Shown here: one piece after another, positions 1 through 7,052 of the stretch
Position numbering within the stretch: the stretch's first letter is position 1
How the letters are laid out: each line of letters opens with the position of its first letter
Source of the DNA: Trichodesmium sp. jk18x7bins.61
Lineage (GTDB): Bacteria; Cyanobacteriota; Cyanobacteriia; Cyanobacteriales; Microcoleaceae
Direction of reading: 5' to 3'
DNA: 12,260 nt
NCBI GenBank assembly: GCA_022822685.1
Contig: JAJEAQ010000283.1
Location: 1-12,260, forward strand
Program-made: the position numbers and the translations under genes
Notes under the pieces: generated by a model
Told to the model about the DNA's origin: nothing
What the model saw: the letters and a program-made list of their open reading frames with translations, nothing else
Databases searched by the model: none

Positions 1-1397
1 TCCTGCAACAGAAAGTCATATTCTTTGATTAAACTACGTAATTTTTCCAAGTATTCATAGCGACGTTGAATCGGAAGTTTCAAAGCTTTAATTGCTCGAT
101 TCCCGGAGTTTTTTTCTGTTTTTATTTGATTTTTCCAACTAATAGCAATTGTTACTAAATAATTGCGCAATAAAATATGACCCAATTTTTGAGCTTTAGT
201 AGCAAGATAAACAGAATTATAATCTGTTGCTTCAATTAATAAGGGAACGCGGTCAACTATTTCTATTCCATAACCATTTAAACCAGCAATTTTGCGAGGA
301 TTATTTGTAATTAAACGAATTTTCTTGACTCCCAAATCATTCAATATTTGTGCCCCCATACCATAGTTGCGTAAATCAGCCGGGAATCCTAATTTTTCGT
401 TAGCCTCCACTGTATCTAATCCTAGATCTTGCAATGAATAAGCTTTGAGTTTGTTAATCAAACCTATTCCCCTACCTTCTTGTCGTAGATAGACAACAAT
501 TCCAGCACCAGCATCTTGAATCATTTTCATAGCTGCTTGCAACTGCATTTGACAGTCACAACGGAGGGAGCCAAAAGCATCTCCAGTCAAGCACTCAGAA
601 TGCACCCGCACCATCACAGGTTTTTCCTGAAATTCTTCTGGGTTACCTTTGACAATAGCTACATGTTCAGAATTATCTTGAGTGTTGCGGTAGCCATAAA
701 TTTCAAAGGTGCCGAATTGGGAGGGTAATTTGGCAATAGTTTCTCGATAGACAAAGCGATCATGTTTGAGGCGGTAGCTGATGATATCAGCTATACTAAT
801 CAGTTTGAGATTACGAGTTTTAGCATATTCTACTAATTGAGGTAATCTTGCCATAGAGCCGTCTGGGTTTTGAATTTCACAAATTACCCCGGCCGGATAT
901 AAACCTGCCAGTCTAGCCAAGTCTACAGAGGCTTCTGTGTGGCCGGCTCGTTTTAATACTCCTCCCTCTCTTGCCCGAATGGGGAAAACATGACCAGGGC
1001 GACGTAAATCTTCTGGTTTTGTGGTAGAATTGATAACTGCTTGGATAGTACGCGCTCTATCTTCTGCGGAGATACCTGTGGAAACTCCCAAGGCTGGCGA
1101 GGCATCAATACTTACGGTGAATGCAGTTTGGTTACTATCAGTATTTTTTGTTACCATGAGCGGAATGTCCAATTCGTCGAGGCGATCGCCTGTCAATGAT
1201 AGACAAATTAGACCTCTAGCTTCAACTGCCATAAAATTAATCATGTCTGGGGTAGCAAATTGAGCTGCACAAATGACATCTCCTTCATTTTCTCGATGTT
1301 CGTCATCTACTACTACTATACAACGACCTGCTTTTATGTCAGCTAGTGCAGCATCAATGGAGTCAAATTGAAATTTTGGGTAGGGCTGTGTACTCAC
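1..1397 (-). CDS. ribBA: Bifunctional DHBP synthase / GTP cyclohydrolase II (5' part; 3' end outside window)
   Basis: Makes both precursors of riboflavin: 3,4-dihydroxy-2-butanone 4-phosphate from ribulose 5-phosphate (N-terminal half) and the pyrimidine precursor from GTP (C-terminal half), in the cytoplasm. The reading frame from GTG at 1397 stays open for 465 codons to the left edge. The DHBP-synthase half shows DDEHRENEGD at residues 31-40 and, further on, the RRPGHVFPIRAREGG block and GHTEASVDLARLAG. The GTP-cyclohydrolase half shows HSECLTGDAFGSLRCDCQ, whose C269, C280 and C282 have the C-x10-C-x-C spacing of the zinc site, followed by RQEGRGIGL. Cyanobacterial homologues are about 550 residues, so roughly 90 are missing. 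GTG was chosen because the family alignment begins just after it; a TAA lies in frame upstream at 1446-1448 and GAGAAG sits upstream as a weak ribosome site. The gene stands alone, with a long non-coding leader. Confidence 0.96.
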   Translation of the reverse strand, partial: MSTQPYPKFQFDSIDAALADIKAGRCIVVVDDEHRENEGDVICAAQFATPDMINFMAVEARGLICLSLTGDRLDELDIPLMVTKNTDSNQTAFTVSIDASPALGVSTGISAEDRARTIQAVINSTTKPEDLRRPGHVFPIRAREGGVLKRAGHTEASVDLARLAGLYPAGVICEIQNPDGSMARLPQLVEYAKTRNLKLISIADIISYRLKHDRFVYRETIAKLPSQFGTFEIYGYRNTQDNSEHVAIVKGNPEEFQEKPVMVRVHSECLTGDAFGSLRCDCQMQLQAAMKMIQDAGAGIVVYLRQEGRGIGLINKLKAYSLQDLGLDTVEANEKLGFPADLRNYGMGAQILNDLGVKKIRLITNNPRKIAGLNGYGIEIVDRVPLLIEATDYNSVYLATKAQKLGHILLRNYLVTIAISWKNQIKTEKNSGNRAIKALKLPIQRRYEYLEKLRSLIKEYDFLLQ

Positions 1398-1493
1398 AAA
1401 AAAAAGCTTCTCAGGTTTGGTAATTTTTTTCAAAGTCTGCTTATTTTATTGTAGTATTTTTCCTAAGAGAATTTACCTCATTGTAATTTTAAG

Positions 1494-1499
1494 ATTATA
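1494..1499 (-). promoter_or_regulatory. Candidate -10 box for ribBA
   Basis: A perfect TATAAT on the minus strand lies about 100 bp upstream of the ribBA start. No convincing -35 hexamer stands 17 bp before it, only a T-rich stretch, so this rests on the -10 alone. Confidence 0.3.
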
Positions 1500-1607
1500 T
1501 TAAGAAACTAACAGATAAAAAAATAGACTTGTCGCTTTATAGAACCCATTTAGGATCTCCTTGCCTAATCATAAGTTTTATATCAAGTCCCATTAATTAA
1601 GCATAAT

Positions 1608-1635
1608 GTAGGGACCTTGCATACAACGTCTCTGC
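1608..1635. repeat. Degenerate palindromic repeat
   Basis: The arms AGGGACCTTGC (1610-1620) and ACAACGTCTCT (1623-1633) pair with two mismatches and one G-U, and the outer bases at 1608/1635 also pair. It resembles the GTAGAGACGTTG...CAACGTCTC palindromes I recall as frequent in cyanobacterial intergenic DNA; this copy has decayed. Confidence 0.45.
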
Positions 1636-1739
1636 GGGTTCTCAGAAGCCAGCTTGATTATGGTTGTTCAATGAGACATGATATTACAGTTTCTTGGTTT
1701 TATAATTAATGCGTCACTTTATTTTAGTTTTTGCCGCTT

Positions 1740-1890
1740 ATACCAATTACTAAAAACCTTGATGTACGAGTATTTTTTATTTCCAAATACTATATATATA
1801 GTCCCCAATCCCCGCTCTTTGGTGATTTTGTGATTTTACCGCTTATTTTTTACCCCTAGCAAGCATAGCATTCTTTTTGATAATTGGTAT
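1740..1890. repeat. Possible MITE-like element with 10-bp inverted termini
   Basis: ATACCAATTA (1740-1749) and its exact inverse TAATTGGTAT (1881-1890) bound 151 bp of AT-rich non-coding DNA containing a 14-bp perfect palindrome at 1789-1802. No clear target-site duplication was found, so it may be two unrelated ends of common dispersed repeats. Confidence 0.3.
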
Positions 1891-1992
1891 TATACTTTTA
1901 TTATTTATCAGCAATTAATGGGAGGGCTAAGAAAACGTTATGCTCACAAACCCTTGACAAACTTTACTGAAACTTTAGAAGCATTTCTGATT

Positions 1993-2015
1993 GTCTCCCC
2001 CTTTCAAAGGGAGAC
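1993..2015. repeat. GC-rich hairpin downstream of the GTPase/Uma2 cluster
   Basis: GTCTCCC (1993-1999) and GGGAGAC (2009-2015) form a perfect 7-bp stem around a 9-nt loop, about 45 bp past the last Uma2 stop on the minus strand. There is no T-run after it, so it is not a classical intrinsic terminator, although it could stabilise the 3' end of the cluster's transcript. Confidence 0.4.
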
Positions 2016-2056
2016 GGAAGGGGGATGTCTTAAGGGAGCGATCGCCTCCCCTGTAT

Positions 2057-2377
2057 CTACAGCTCAGGTTCGACACCCAAAGCTTTTAACTGCTCTGCCA
2101 AGCGTTCAGCTCGTTGATGTTCTTGTTTTGCACGTTCATCTCCTGTCAGCAATAAATTCCCCTCTAAATCCCATCAACGTAACCAAGGCCATACCTGGCT
2201 TTGATATTCTCCTTCCCAGATACCTAGCCCCACCTTTAAAGGTTCAATGGGATAATGATTTCGCTCATTGGCAGGTATTTGTTGATAGTAACCATTGACT
2301 AAATAATATACTTCCACCTGCCCTTTTCCCACTTCATATATACCACAAAAAGGCACGCGAATTGCTCGTTCGTAGAC
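2057..2377 (-). pseudogene. C-terminal remainder of the Uma2 domain, cut off by nonsense codons
   Basis: This is the direct in-frame continuation of the gene ending at 2378. After the TGA at 2378-2380 the frame reads on as VYERAIRVPFCGIYEVGKG and later NERNHYPIEPLKVGLGIWEG (67 codons). A second TGA at 2174-2176 interrupts PWLR(stop)WDLEGNLLLTGDER, and a further 38 codons end with a coiled-coil-like RAERLAEQLKALGVEPEL and a true TAG at 2057-2059. The sequence is the usual ending of cyanobacterial Uma2 (DUF820) proteins, where I expect KFWVYE and LRWWDLEG. Both interruptions are therefore TGG-to-TGA changes with no frameshift. The codons between remain well conserved, so the loss is recent, or the stops are sometimes read through. 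Confidence 0.75.
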
Positions 2378-4423
2378 TCAAAACTTACTTTTTAGTGGTG
2401 TTTTGTCTCGTTCTTCTGAACCATCTCCAGACACAAATTCTAATACTATTAATGGCGCGACAAATTCTTTCCATAACACATAAGAACGACGCAATTCACC
2501 ATCGAGCTTTTGTGGTACATCTGGCGCATAAAACCAATCTGGAGCTACAGCACCTTTTTCTAATGGTTCAGTGATTCGCCAATAAATACCACTATCTCGA
2601 CCAATACAGTATTGATCATCAGGATGAATTTGCTGTAAAATCGGGGTAATAGAATTGGGGAATTTATCTAATGCTTTTTTCATTTGTGCTACTGACATTT
2701 TACTCAGAGTATTTGTTTCTGCATTAGGTTGATATTCTGTAGTTTTATATTGATAAATGGTCCGAGTATTAGACTTACCTACCTGATATCCTAAAGCAAA
2801 AAATAAACTATGTGAAAGTACTATTAAACAAGTTATTGCGACTGGTATTCCATACTTTCTTACTAAGATATTTATCTGGTCATAAAAAGTTAATTTTTTT
2901 TTTACAGTTAACCCAAAAATAATTGTTTCATAAGTTGATTTTAACCAGGGAAATGCTGCTTTAAATACAATTTCTGGAACTTTTCCACTACTCACCTGAT
3001 GAAAATAAGCTGCTAACTGATAATCAGGTAAATGAAAAAATAAATCGGCAAAAGGCTGATAATAACTGCAGCGATCGCGACGAGACTGACGAGACTTCAA
3101 CCAGGAAATTAGTTTTTTCCAAAGAGCATTTCCATAAAGTAGTTCACCAGGTTTTTGCTCAGTACCTGTAATTAATATAGATTTTCTCAGACATTCTAAA
3201 TCATGGCGAACCTGTTGTTTAACTCTACTAACTTCTCCTGACCATAAACTGTCTCTGGTTTTGAATAGCCAACAAACAGCAGAAACAGGTATTTTCCCTG
3301 CCAATACTTGATAGAGAGCGTGATTGACTCCGGCGATAGTTAATGCTTCTAATAAATTTTGATAATTTTTTAGCTGAGATTGTAAATTTAGGGAAATTTT
3401 TTGTTTCTCGTTTTCCTTATTTGCATTTCCATTAATATTCAACCAATTAAAATATTCTGATAAAGTTTCAGGGATGAAAATTGCTCTTAAAGTTAATAAT
3501 CTGACCATTTGAGCATTAGCACTGCCTTGTTTGGCCGCATTACTCGCCCCTAGATTATCAAATAGATTGTTTAAATATTCCGATGTAACTTGACCACTCT
3601 GTAATTTGAAAATCAAATTTTGTACCCATTCACGTTTAATTTTAGAACCACTACTTAATCCCTTAATTGCTGTTTCTATAGCCGCTTCATCTATATTTTT
3701 TGAGATACTTACCAGGGGATTTTCTACTATATTTGTTTGTATTTCTACCAAATTCGCTTCTACTTTAGCATTGGCAGGATGAATAATCAAAAATTCTTCT
3801 GGTCGTTCAATTGCTTCCACATCATAAGCCCATGAAATTGGCTGACCATTAGCTTTCATCTCAGCTATTTTATGAATAATTTGTAAGTCATAAGAACCCG
3901 CTGGCATAATAATTGGTGCTGATTGATTACTCAACCAATTTTCCCATTCTGGAGATAAGTTAATTTCTGGCTTTGTAGTAATTTTATGTTGATTTGGTTT
4001 ACCAATTTCTTTAGTTTCAGAGGGATTAAATATAGAATTTATTCCTTGTTCTTGCTGAGTATTGATCCATTCTAATATTTGCCATATATTATCTTTTCCA
4101 GTGCAGAGAAAATAACGATAAAAAGAAGTCGAACGCCCATATTCATCTTGCCCAGAAGTTACGACAGCAACTACAGAATAATCTGGTTCTCCACCACCCA
4201 TACTTAAGACAATTCGCCCAATAAAAGTTGGCTGTTGACTATGACGATCTTTACCTACTTCAAAACCCTTATTAGCAATTGATCTTCCTACACAATGGGG
4301 AACTTGAGGCAGGGTTAAATTCATATATTCCCCGACTTTAAATCCTCTAGAAATCCATTTACCATCGGGTAATATTTCTGGAATTATACCTGTGCTGAAT
4401 TCGTGAATTTCAATAGTTTCCAT
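2378..4423 (-). CDS. Large GTPase-associated (GAP1-like) membrane-anchored protein fused to a truncated Uma2 nuclease domain
   Basis: This is a 681-residue product and the third gene of the GTPase cluster. Residues about 1-125 form a beta-rich unit containing SGQDEYGR (90-97), reminiscent of the N-terminal domain of GTPase-associated protein 1 (inference). A long mainly helical region follows (about 230-500). One hydrophobic segment, about 525-547, predicts a membrane anchor. From about 576 comes a Uma2/DUF820 domain (PD-(D/E)XK nuclease fold): GRDSGIYW (608-615), APDWFY with D629, VLEFVSGDGSEERD with E662, and K680 as probable catalytic Lys. A TGA stops the protein one residue after K681-position F; about 107 further Uma2 codons lie beyond it. 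The ATG at 4423 was chosen over a TTG at 4474 because the extra 17 codons fall in a dispersed repeat. The substrate or target is unknown. Confidence 0.7.
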   Translation of the reverse strand: METIEIHEFSTGIIPEILPDGKWISRGFKVGEYMNLTLPQVPHCVGRSIANKGFEVGKDRHSQQPTFIGRIVLSMGGGEPDYSVVAVVTSGQDEYGRSTSFYRYFLCTGKDNIWQILEWINTQQEQGINSIFNPSETKEIGKPNQHKITTKPEINLSPEWENWLSNQSAPIIMPAGSYDLQIIHKIAEMKANGQPISWAYDVEAIERPEEFLIIHPANAKVEANLVEIQTNIVENPLVSISKNIDEAAIETAIKGLSSGSKIKREWVQNLIFKLQSGQVTSEYLNNLFDNLGASNAAKQGSANAQMVRLLTLRAIFIPETLSEYFNWLNINGNANKENEKQKISLNLQSQLKNYQNLLEALTIAGVNHALYQVLAGKIPVSAVCWLFKTRDSLWSGEVSRVKQQVRHDLECLRKSILITGTEQKPGELLYGNALWKKLISWLKSRQSRRDRCSYYQPFADLFFHLPDYQLAAYFHQVSSGKVPEIVFKAAFPWLKSTYETIIFGLTVKKKLTFYDQINILVRKYGIPVAITCLIVLSHSLFFALGYQVGKSNTRTIYQYKTTEYQPNAETNTLSKMSVAQMKKALDKFPNSITPILQQIHPDDQYCIGRDSGIYWRITEPLEKGAVAPDWFYAPDVPQKLDGELRRSYVLWKEFVAPLIVLEFVSGDGSEERDKTPLKSKF

Positions 4424-4430
4424 TTTTTGA

Positions 4431-4464
4431 TACACCGCTACGCGGAAGTCAAAAGTAAAAAGCC
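4431..4464. repeat. Short dispersed repeat between GTPase B and the GAP1-like gene
   Basis: It contains CCGCTACGCGG (4435-4445, a small hairpin) followed by GAAGTCAAAAGTAAAAAG, a sequence type common as a short repeat in Nostocales genomes. It lies in the leader of the downstream gene and explains the wide 134-bp gap inside the presumed operon. Confidence 0.4.
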
Positions 4465-4526
4465 ACCCATGCAAAAGTATTATTTGGTCTGGATTTGACT
4501 ATTTTGTCACTGGTGAGTTATTTCTG

Positions 4527-4553
4527 CTCTGCTGCACTATATTTCTAGCAGAG
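4527..4553 (-). repeat. Hairpin just after the GTPase B stop codon
   Basis: CTCTGCT (4527-4533) and AGCAGAG (4547-4553) form a perfect 7-bp stem with a 13-nt loop, starting 4 nt past the TAA of GTPase B on the minus strand. No T-run follows. It could be a partial attenuator or an mRNA-processing or stability element between the second and third genes. Confidence 0.4.
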
Positions 4554-4557
4554 AGTA

Positions 4558-5457
4558 TTAATCTCCATCTAATTCTAAAAGACGTTTACCTGTACAAATC
4601 CAATATATGGGAGAAACTAAACCAAAAGGTCGCCATTTTTTGGAGTCTTCTAATACCGCAGCCACCCCACCGCGATCGCGATAAATTTGTCGAGAATTTG
4701 GTTTGAGATATCTCTTTCCCGTCATGCCAAAAGCAGAAGTAGTAAAATATTCCACACTACCGACTCCCAAATCTTGCCAAGATTCTAATCTTTTAAAAAT
4801 AGTAGGAAACCGCACCTCTGTAACAAATTTTGGTCTGTGCCTATTTATCCACAAATCCGCTAATTCACACTTAGTTAATACCAAAGCAATTCGACGTTTC
4901 TGACTAAATACATCCCCCCCAGCTAATGCCACTAAAAGTCGATCAACTCCTCTAGCATATTCGGGATCTTTACGGTGAGTTGTAGCATCAATCATTAACA
5001 TAATTCCTGTAGCTGGAAAGCAGTCATTCAGGTAGTCTCGCAGTAATTGAGAATTTGTTTGATGCAGTACATCGCTGAAAAATTCTCCCGAGTAATCTTT
5101 GCAGCTAATATCCAAGTTGAAAATAGTATTTAAGAAACTGAAATTATCTGCTGTTTTCAGAATAATCCTCAAACTATAGTCTTTAATTTCTAGCACATCA
5201 TTAGCCAGACGAGTTTGGTTAATTTGTAGCCCTTGCTCTATCAAACTTTCTGCCTGCCTAATTAAATATTCTCCATCTTTATTTGCCGGAGTCACTAACT
5301 CAACTGGACTAGAAATTTCAGCATTGGGCCACCTAGCCAAAGCTGCCATATAAGTTGTTTTACCAGCAGCGCGATCGCCAATTACCCGCAAAACTCCAGA
5401 GCAATTTTCCTCTTTTAAATTGCGATCAATTCTTGGCTGCAATAGAGATTTAAACAT
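4558..5457 (-). CDS. P-loop GTPase of a paired-GTPase system (GTPase B, DO-GTPase-like)
   Basis: A 299-residue predicted GTP-binding switch protein, cytoplasmic, with no membrane segment. It has a Walker A motif GDRAAGKTT (27-35), the switch II motif KDYSGEFF with D121 and G124, a G4 motif TKCE (195-198) in place of NKxD, and a TTSAFG G5-like motif (239-244). It ends in KWRPFGLVSPIYWICTGKR, matched almost residue for residue by the end of the preceding GTPase. A Walker B/switch II of D-Y-x-G followed by E, and K-C-E in G4, fit the DO-GTPase families as I recall them (inference). ATG at 5457 was chosen because GAGGA lies about 10 nt before it; a GTG at 5466 would add three residues and overlap the upstream stop. 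Only 2 bp separate it from GTPase A, so the two are almost certainly co-transcribed and translationally coupled. Confidence 0.85.
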   Translation of the reverse strand: MFKSLLQPRIDRNLKEENCSGVLRVIGDRAAGKTTYMAALARWPNAEISSPVELVTPANKDGEYLIRQAESLIEQGLQINQTRLANDVLEIKDYSLRIILKTADNFSFLNTIFNLDISCKDYSGEFFSDVLHQTNSQLLRDYLNDCFPATGIMLMIDATTHRKDPEYARGVDRLLVALAGGDVFSQKRRIALVLTKCELADLWINRHRPKFVTEVRFPTIFKRLESWQDLGVGSVEYFTTSAFGMTGKRYLKPNSRQIYRDRGGVAAVLEDSKKWRPFGLVSPIYWICTGKRLLELDGD

Positions 5458-5459
5458 TT

Positions 5460-6272
5460 TTACCACATCCTCTTACCTTGACTTAACCAATACAGAGGTG
5501 AAACAATATCATAAGGCTTCCACTTCAAAGGCTCCCGTAAAACAGAATGAGGGCTTCCTAATTCGTCAGTGCGATTTGGGCGGGGGTCATTTCGATGTAA
5601 AACACCAAAAGTAGATATAGCATAAAACCGTAAATTTTGCTTAGGAATGCACTTTTCCAAAATATTAGTTGTTTTGGGTAAATGCACCTGAAAAATGTCT
5701 AATTTTGGATCAAGACGACCAGGCCAAATTTCTCCTCTCTCACATTTACTCATTGCTAAAGCGAGGCGTAAGTCGTTGGTGCGATCGCTTTCATCCATTA
5801 AATTAATAAATCTTTCTATCACATTACTATAAAAGAGGTCGTTCCCAGGCTCCCACTTATGCAGCAAAATCAAACACCCCACATTATCTCTCATCAGACA
5901 TTCATCCAGAAACTCTTGATGCAAAGGATTAGAAATACCGCCTTGCAATTCATTAAAAATTTCTCCTGGATAATCTCGCACAACTAGATTAATTTCTTCT
6001 GGTTTTTTTTGCCACCAACGTTTAATTTCTATATGGAAAGAATACAAAGGTAAATCGTAGAAACTTTTAATTTTTATCCCATCAATAGTAGTGGGTTCTA
6101 AAGAAGCACCATTAAGAATAATAGTTTCAGCTTTATTAGCTAAATTTTTGGCATCATTAGTAATAGCTGTAATTTGAAAATTTGGGTGATTTTTTTCAGG
6201 CCAATAAGCTAATCCTGCTAAATAGGTAGTTTTGCCCGCACCAGTAGGTCCAATAATACAGATATTCCCCAT
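5460..6272 (-). CDS. P-loop GTPase of a paired-GTPase system (GTPase A, DO-GTPase-like)
   Basis: A 270-residue predicted GTPase and the first gene of the cluster. The P-loop GPTGAGKTT is at residues 8-16, right at the N-terminus, as in small GTPases. Other motifs are RDYPGEIF with D100 and G103 (switch II), SKCE (175-178) instead of NKxD, AIS (218-220) as a possible G5, and a Thr pair at 61-62 that could serve switch I. The C-terminus, KWKPYDIVSPLYWLSQGKR (250-268), is the same signature as in GTPase B. Outside these blocks the two differ clearly, so they are old paralogues rather than a recent duplication. The ATG at 6272 has no good Shine-Dalgarno, but a start further upstream would move the P-loop away from its usual place. 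The partner is probably the membrane-anchored third gene product (inference from gene order). Confidence 0.85.
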   Translation of the reverse strand: MGNICIIGPTGAGKTTYLAGLAYWPEKNHPNFQITAITNDAKNLANKAETIILNGASLEPTTIDGIKIKSFYDLPLYSFHIEIKRWWQKKPEEINLVVRDYPGEIFNELQGGISNPLHQEFLDECLMRDNVGCLILLHKWEPGNDLFYSNVIERFINLMDESDRTNDLRLALAMSKCERGEIWPGRLDPKLDIFQVHLPKTTNILEKCIPKQNLRFYAISTFGVLHRNDPRPNRTDELGSPHSVLREPLKWKPYDIVSPLYWLSQGKRMW

Positions 6273-6337
6273 TTTTTCTGATTCAATCTGTTGTGCAGAT
6301 AATTATAAGAGAAAATCGGCAATATATCTTGAAGACT

Positions 6338-6367
6338 ATGTTCAGATAATTAATTATAAAAAAATTC
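6338..6367. repeat. Direct repeat copy 1 (ATGyTCAGATAATTA...)
   Basis: This 30-bp unit matches 6906-6935 at 26 of 30 positions, including the 11-bp core TCAGATAATTA and the ATAAAAAAA tail. A shorter third occurrence of the core lies at 6296-6305. It is close upstream of GTPase A. Confidence 0.55.
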
Positions 6368-6401
6368 TTTGTTTGTAGTTGCGATGCGGCAGCACAGATC
6401 T

Positions 6402-6493
6402 CAGGACTTACGCAAAAGCACTATATATAGTAATTTAAAACCAGCGCACAACACTATATATAGAATTTACTATCCTAAAATGGGTAAGTCCTG
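6402..6493. repeat. MITE-like element, 92 bp
   Basis: CAGGACTTAC (6402-6411) and its exact inverse GTAAGTCCTG (6484-6493) bound the element; the inverted repeat extends to 13 bp with one mismatch. The interior is non-coding and holds two copies of ACTATATATAG (6420-6430 and 6453-6463), in direct orientation. CAGGACTTACGCA is an end sequence I recall as very common in Nostocales. No target-site duplication is obvious. Confidence 0.55.
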
Positions 6494-6729
6494 GATATAT
6501 TGGAGAAGCAGTTGGAGTAACTACGAAGCTAATTATTATAAGTGCTTTACCGAACATGATAGGATTTAGGTAGCATAACGGAAATACGTTATTATGAGCG
6601 ATCGCGTTAGCGTCAGCTTTGCCTCAGCGAACTAATTTTAAAGTCCTTAATACCCTTTCTCCTGAATAGTGTAATTTAACTAACTTATACCAAATTCAAA
6701 AAAGATAGTTACAGTAAATCGTGAGTAGT

Positions 6730-6792
6730 AGGGTGGACAAATATTTAGTGATCACGCCCGCCTCGATAAATTTGGCATTTTTTGCCCACCTT
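6730..6792. repeat. Imperfect inverted repeat
   Basis: AGGGTGGACAA (6730-6740) pairs with TTGCCCACCTT (6782-6792) with two exceptions. It resembles the GGTGGGCA/TGCCCACC dispersed repeats of cyanobacteria. No coding potential. Confidence 0.4.
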
Positions 6793-6905
6793 GCATATAC
6801 CTCTTTCTCAGTCTTAACCCCCTAAAACTTTGTAGCAATATTTATTGAAATCGATATTACCTCTTCATACCTTTCCCAGGGTGATTAAAGGAGATAAGTT
6901 ATGCC

Positions 6906-6935
6906 ATGCTCAGATAATTACTGATAAAAAAAGTC
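6906..6935. repeat. Direct repeat copy 2 (ATGyTCAGATAATTA...)
   Basis: Second copy of the 30-bp unit at 6338-6367, in the same orientation, 26 of 30 identical, lying about 125 bp upstream of the cyclase-family gene. Confidence 0.55.
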
Positions 6936-7009
6936 CCTCTGGAAAAGGGGGGTAGTAAAGCAAACCATTCTTTGATTTTTATGCTATGTATAGTATCCTA
7001 AAGACTCTA

Positions 7010-7026
7010 CCCTTAAAGATTAAGGG
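7010..7026 (+). promoter_or_regulatory. Small hairpin in the leader of the cyclase-family gene
   Basis: CCCTTAA (7010-7016) and TTAAGGG (7020-7026) form a perfect 7-bp stem with the loop AGA, about 20 nt before the ribosome-binding site. It could be an operator or an mRNA structure; its role is unknown. Confidence 0.35.
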
Positions 7027-7047
7027 CTATGACAATGCTATTAGTTT

Positions 7048-7052
7048 AGGAG
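7048..7052 (+). promoter_or_regulatory. Ribosome-binding site of the cyclase-family gene
   Basis: AGGAG stands 7 nt before the ATG at 7060. It is the clearest Shine-Dalgarno in the window and fixes this start. Confidence 0.75.

Larger units (their letters stand above)
1398..2056. other. Non-coding region between ribBA and the GTPase cluster
   Basis: This 659-bp AT-rich stretch has no credible gene on either strand. It is the leader side of ribBA and the downstream side of the GTPase/Uma2 cluster, both on the minus strand. It holds a degenerate palindrome (1608-1635), a region bounded by ATACCAATTA and its inverse (1740-1890) with a perfect ACTATATATATAGT palindrome at 1789-1802 inside it, a GC-rich hairpin (1993-2015) and a HIP1 octamer (2038-2045). 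A 126-codon plus-strand frame starting at 1918 is antisense to the Uma2 remnant and looks spurious. Confidence 0.7.

Noticed and set aside
2057..2100. tRNA-like GGTTCGA in the plus strand
   Set aside because: No acceptor or anticodon stem surrounds it, and the minus strand is Uma2 coding sequence.
1918..2298. 126-codon plus-strand frame
   Set aside because: It is antisense to the Uma2 remnant and starts in repeat DNA; the minus strand carries recognisable family sequence and this one does not.
2174..2380. Alternative genetic code with UGA read as Trp
   Set aside because: Every other gene here uses TGG for Trp, TGA also interrupts the CHAT remnant at a non-Trp position, and cyanobacteria use the standard code; point mutation is simpler.
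4424..4474. TTG start at 4474 for the GAP1-like gene
   Set aside because: The 17 extra codons lie in a dispersed repeat, while an ATG at 4423 begins the natural-looking sequence METIEIHEF.
6369..6569. 66-codon plus-strand frame
   Set aside because: It starts at TTG, runs straight through the MITE-like element and has no ribosome-binding site or recognisable composition.
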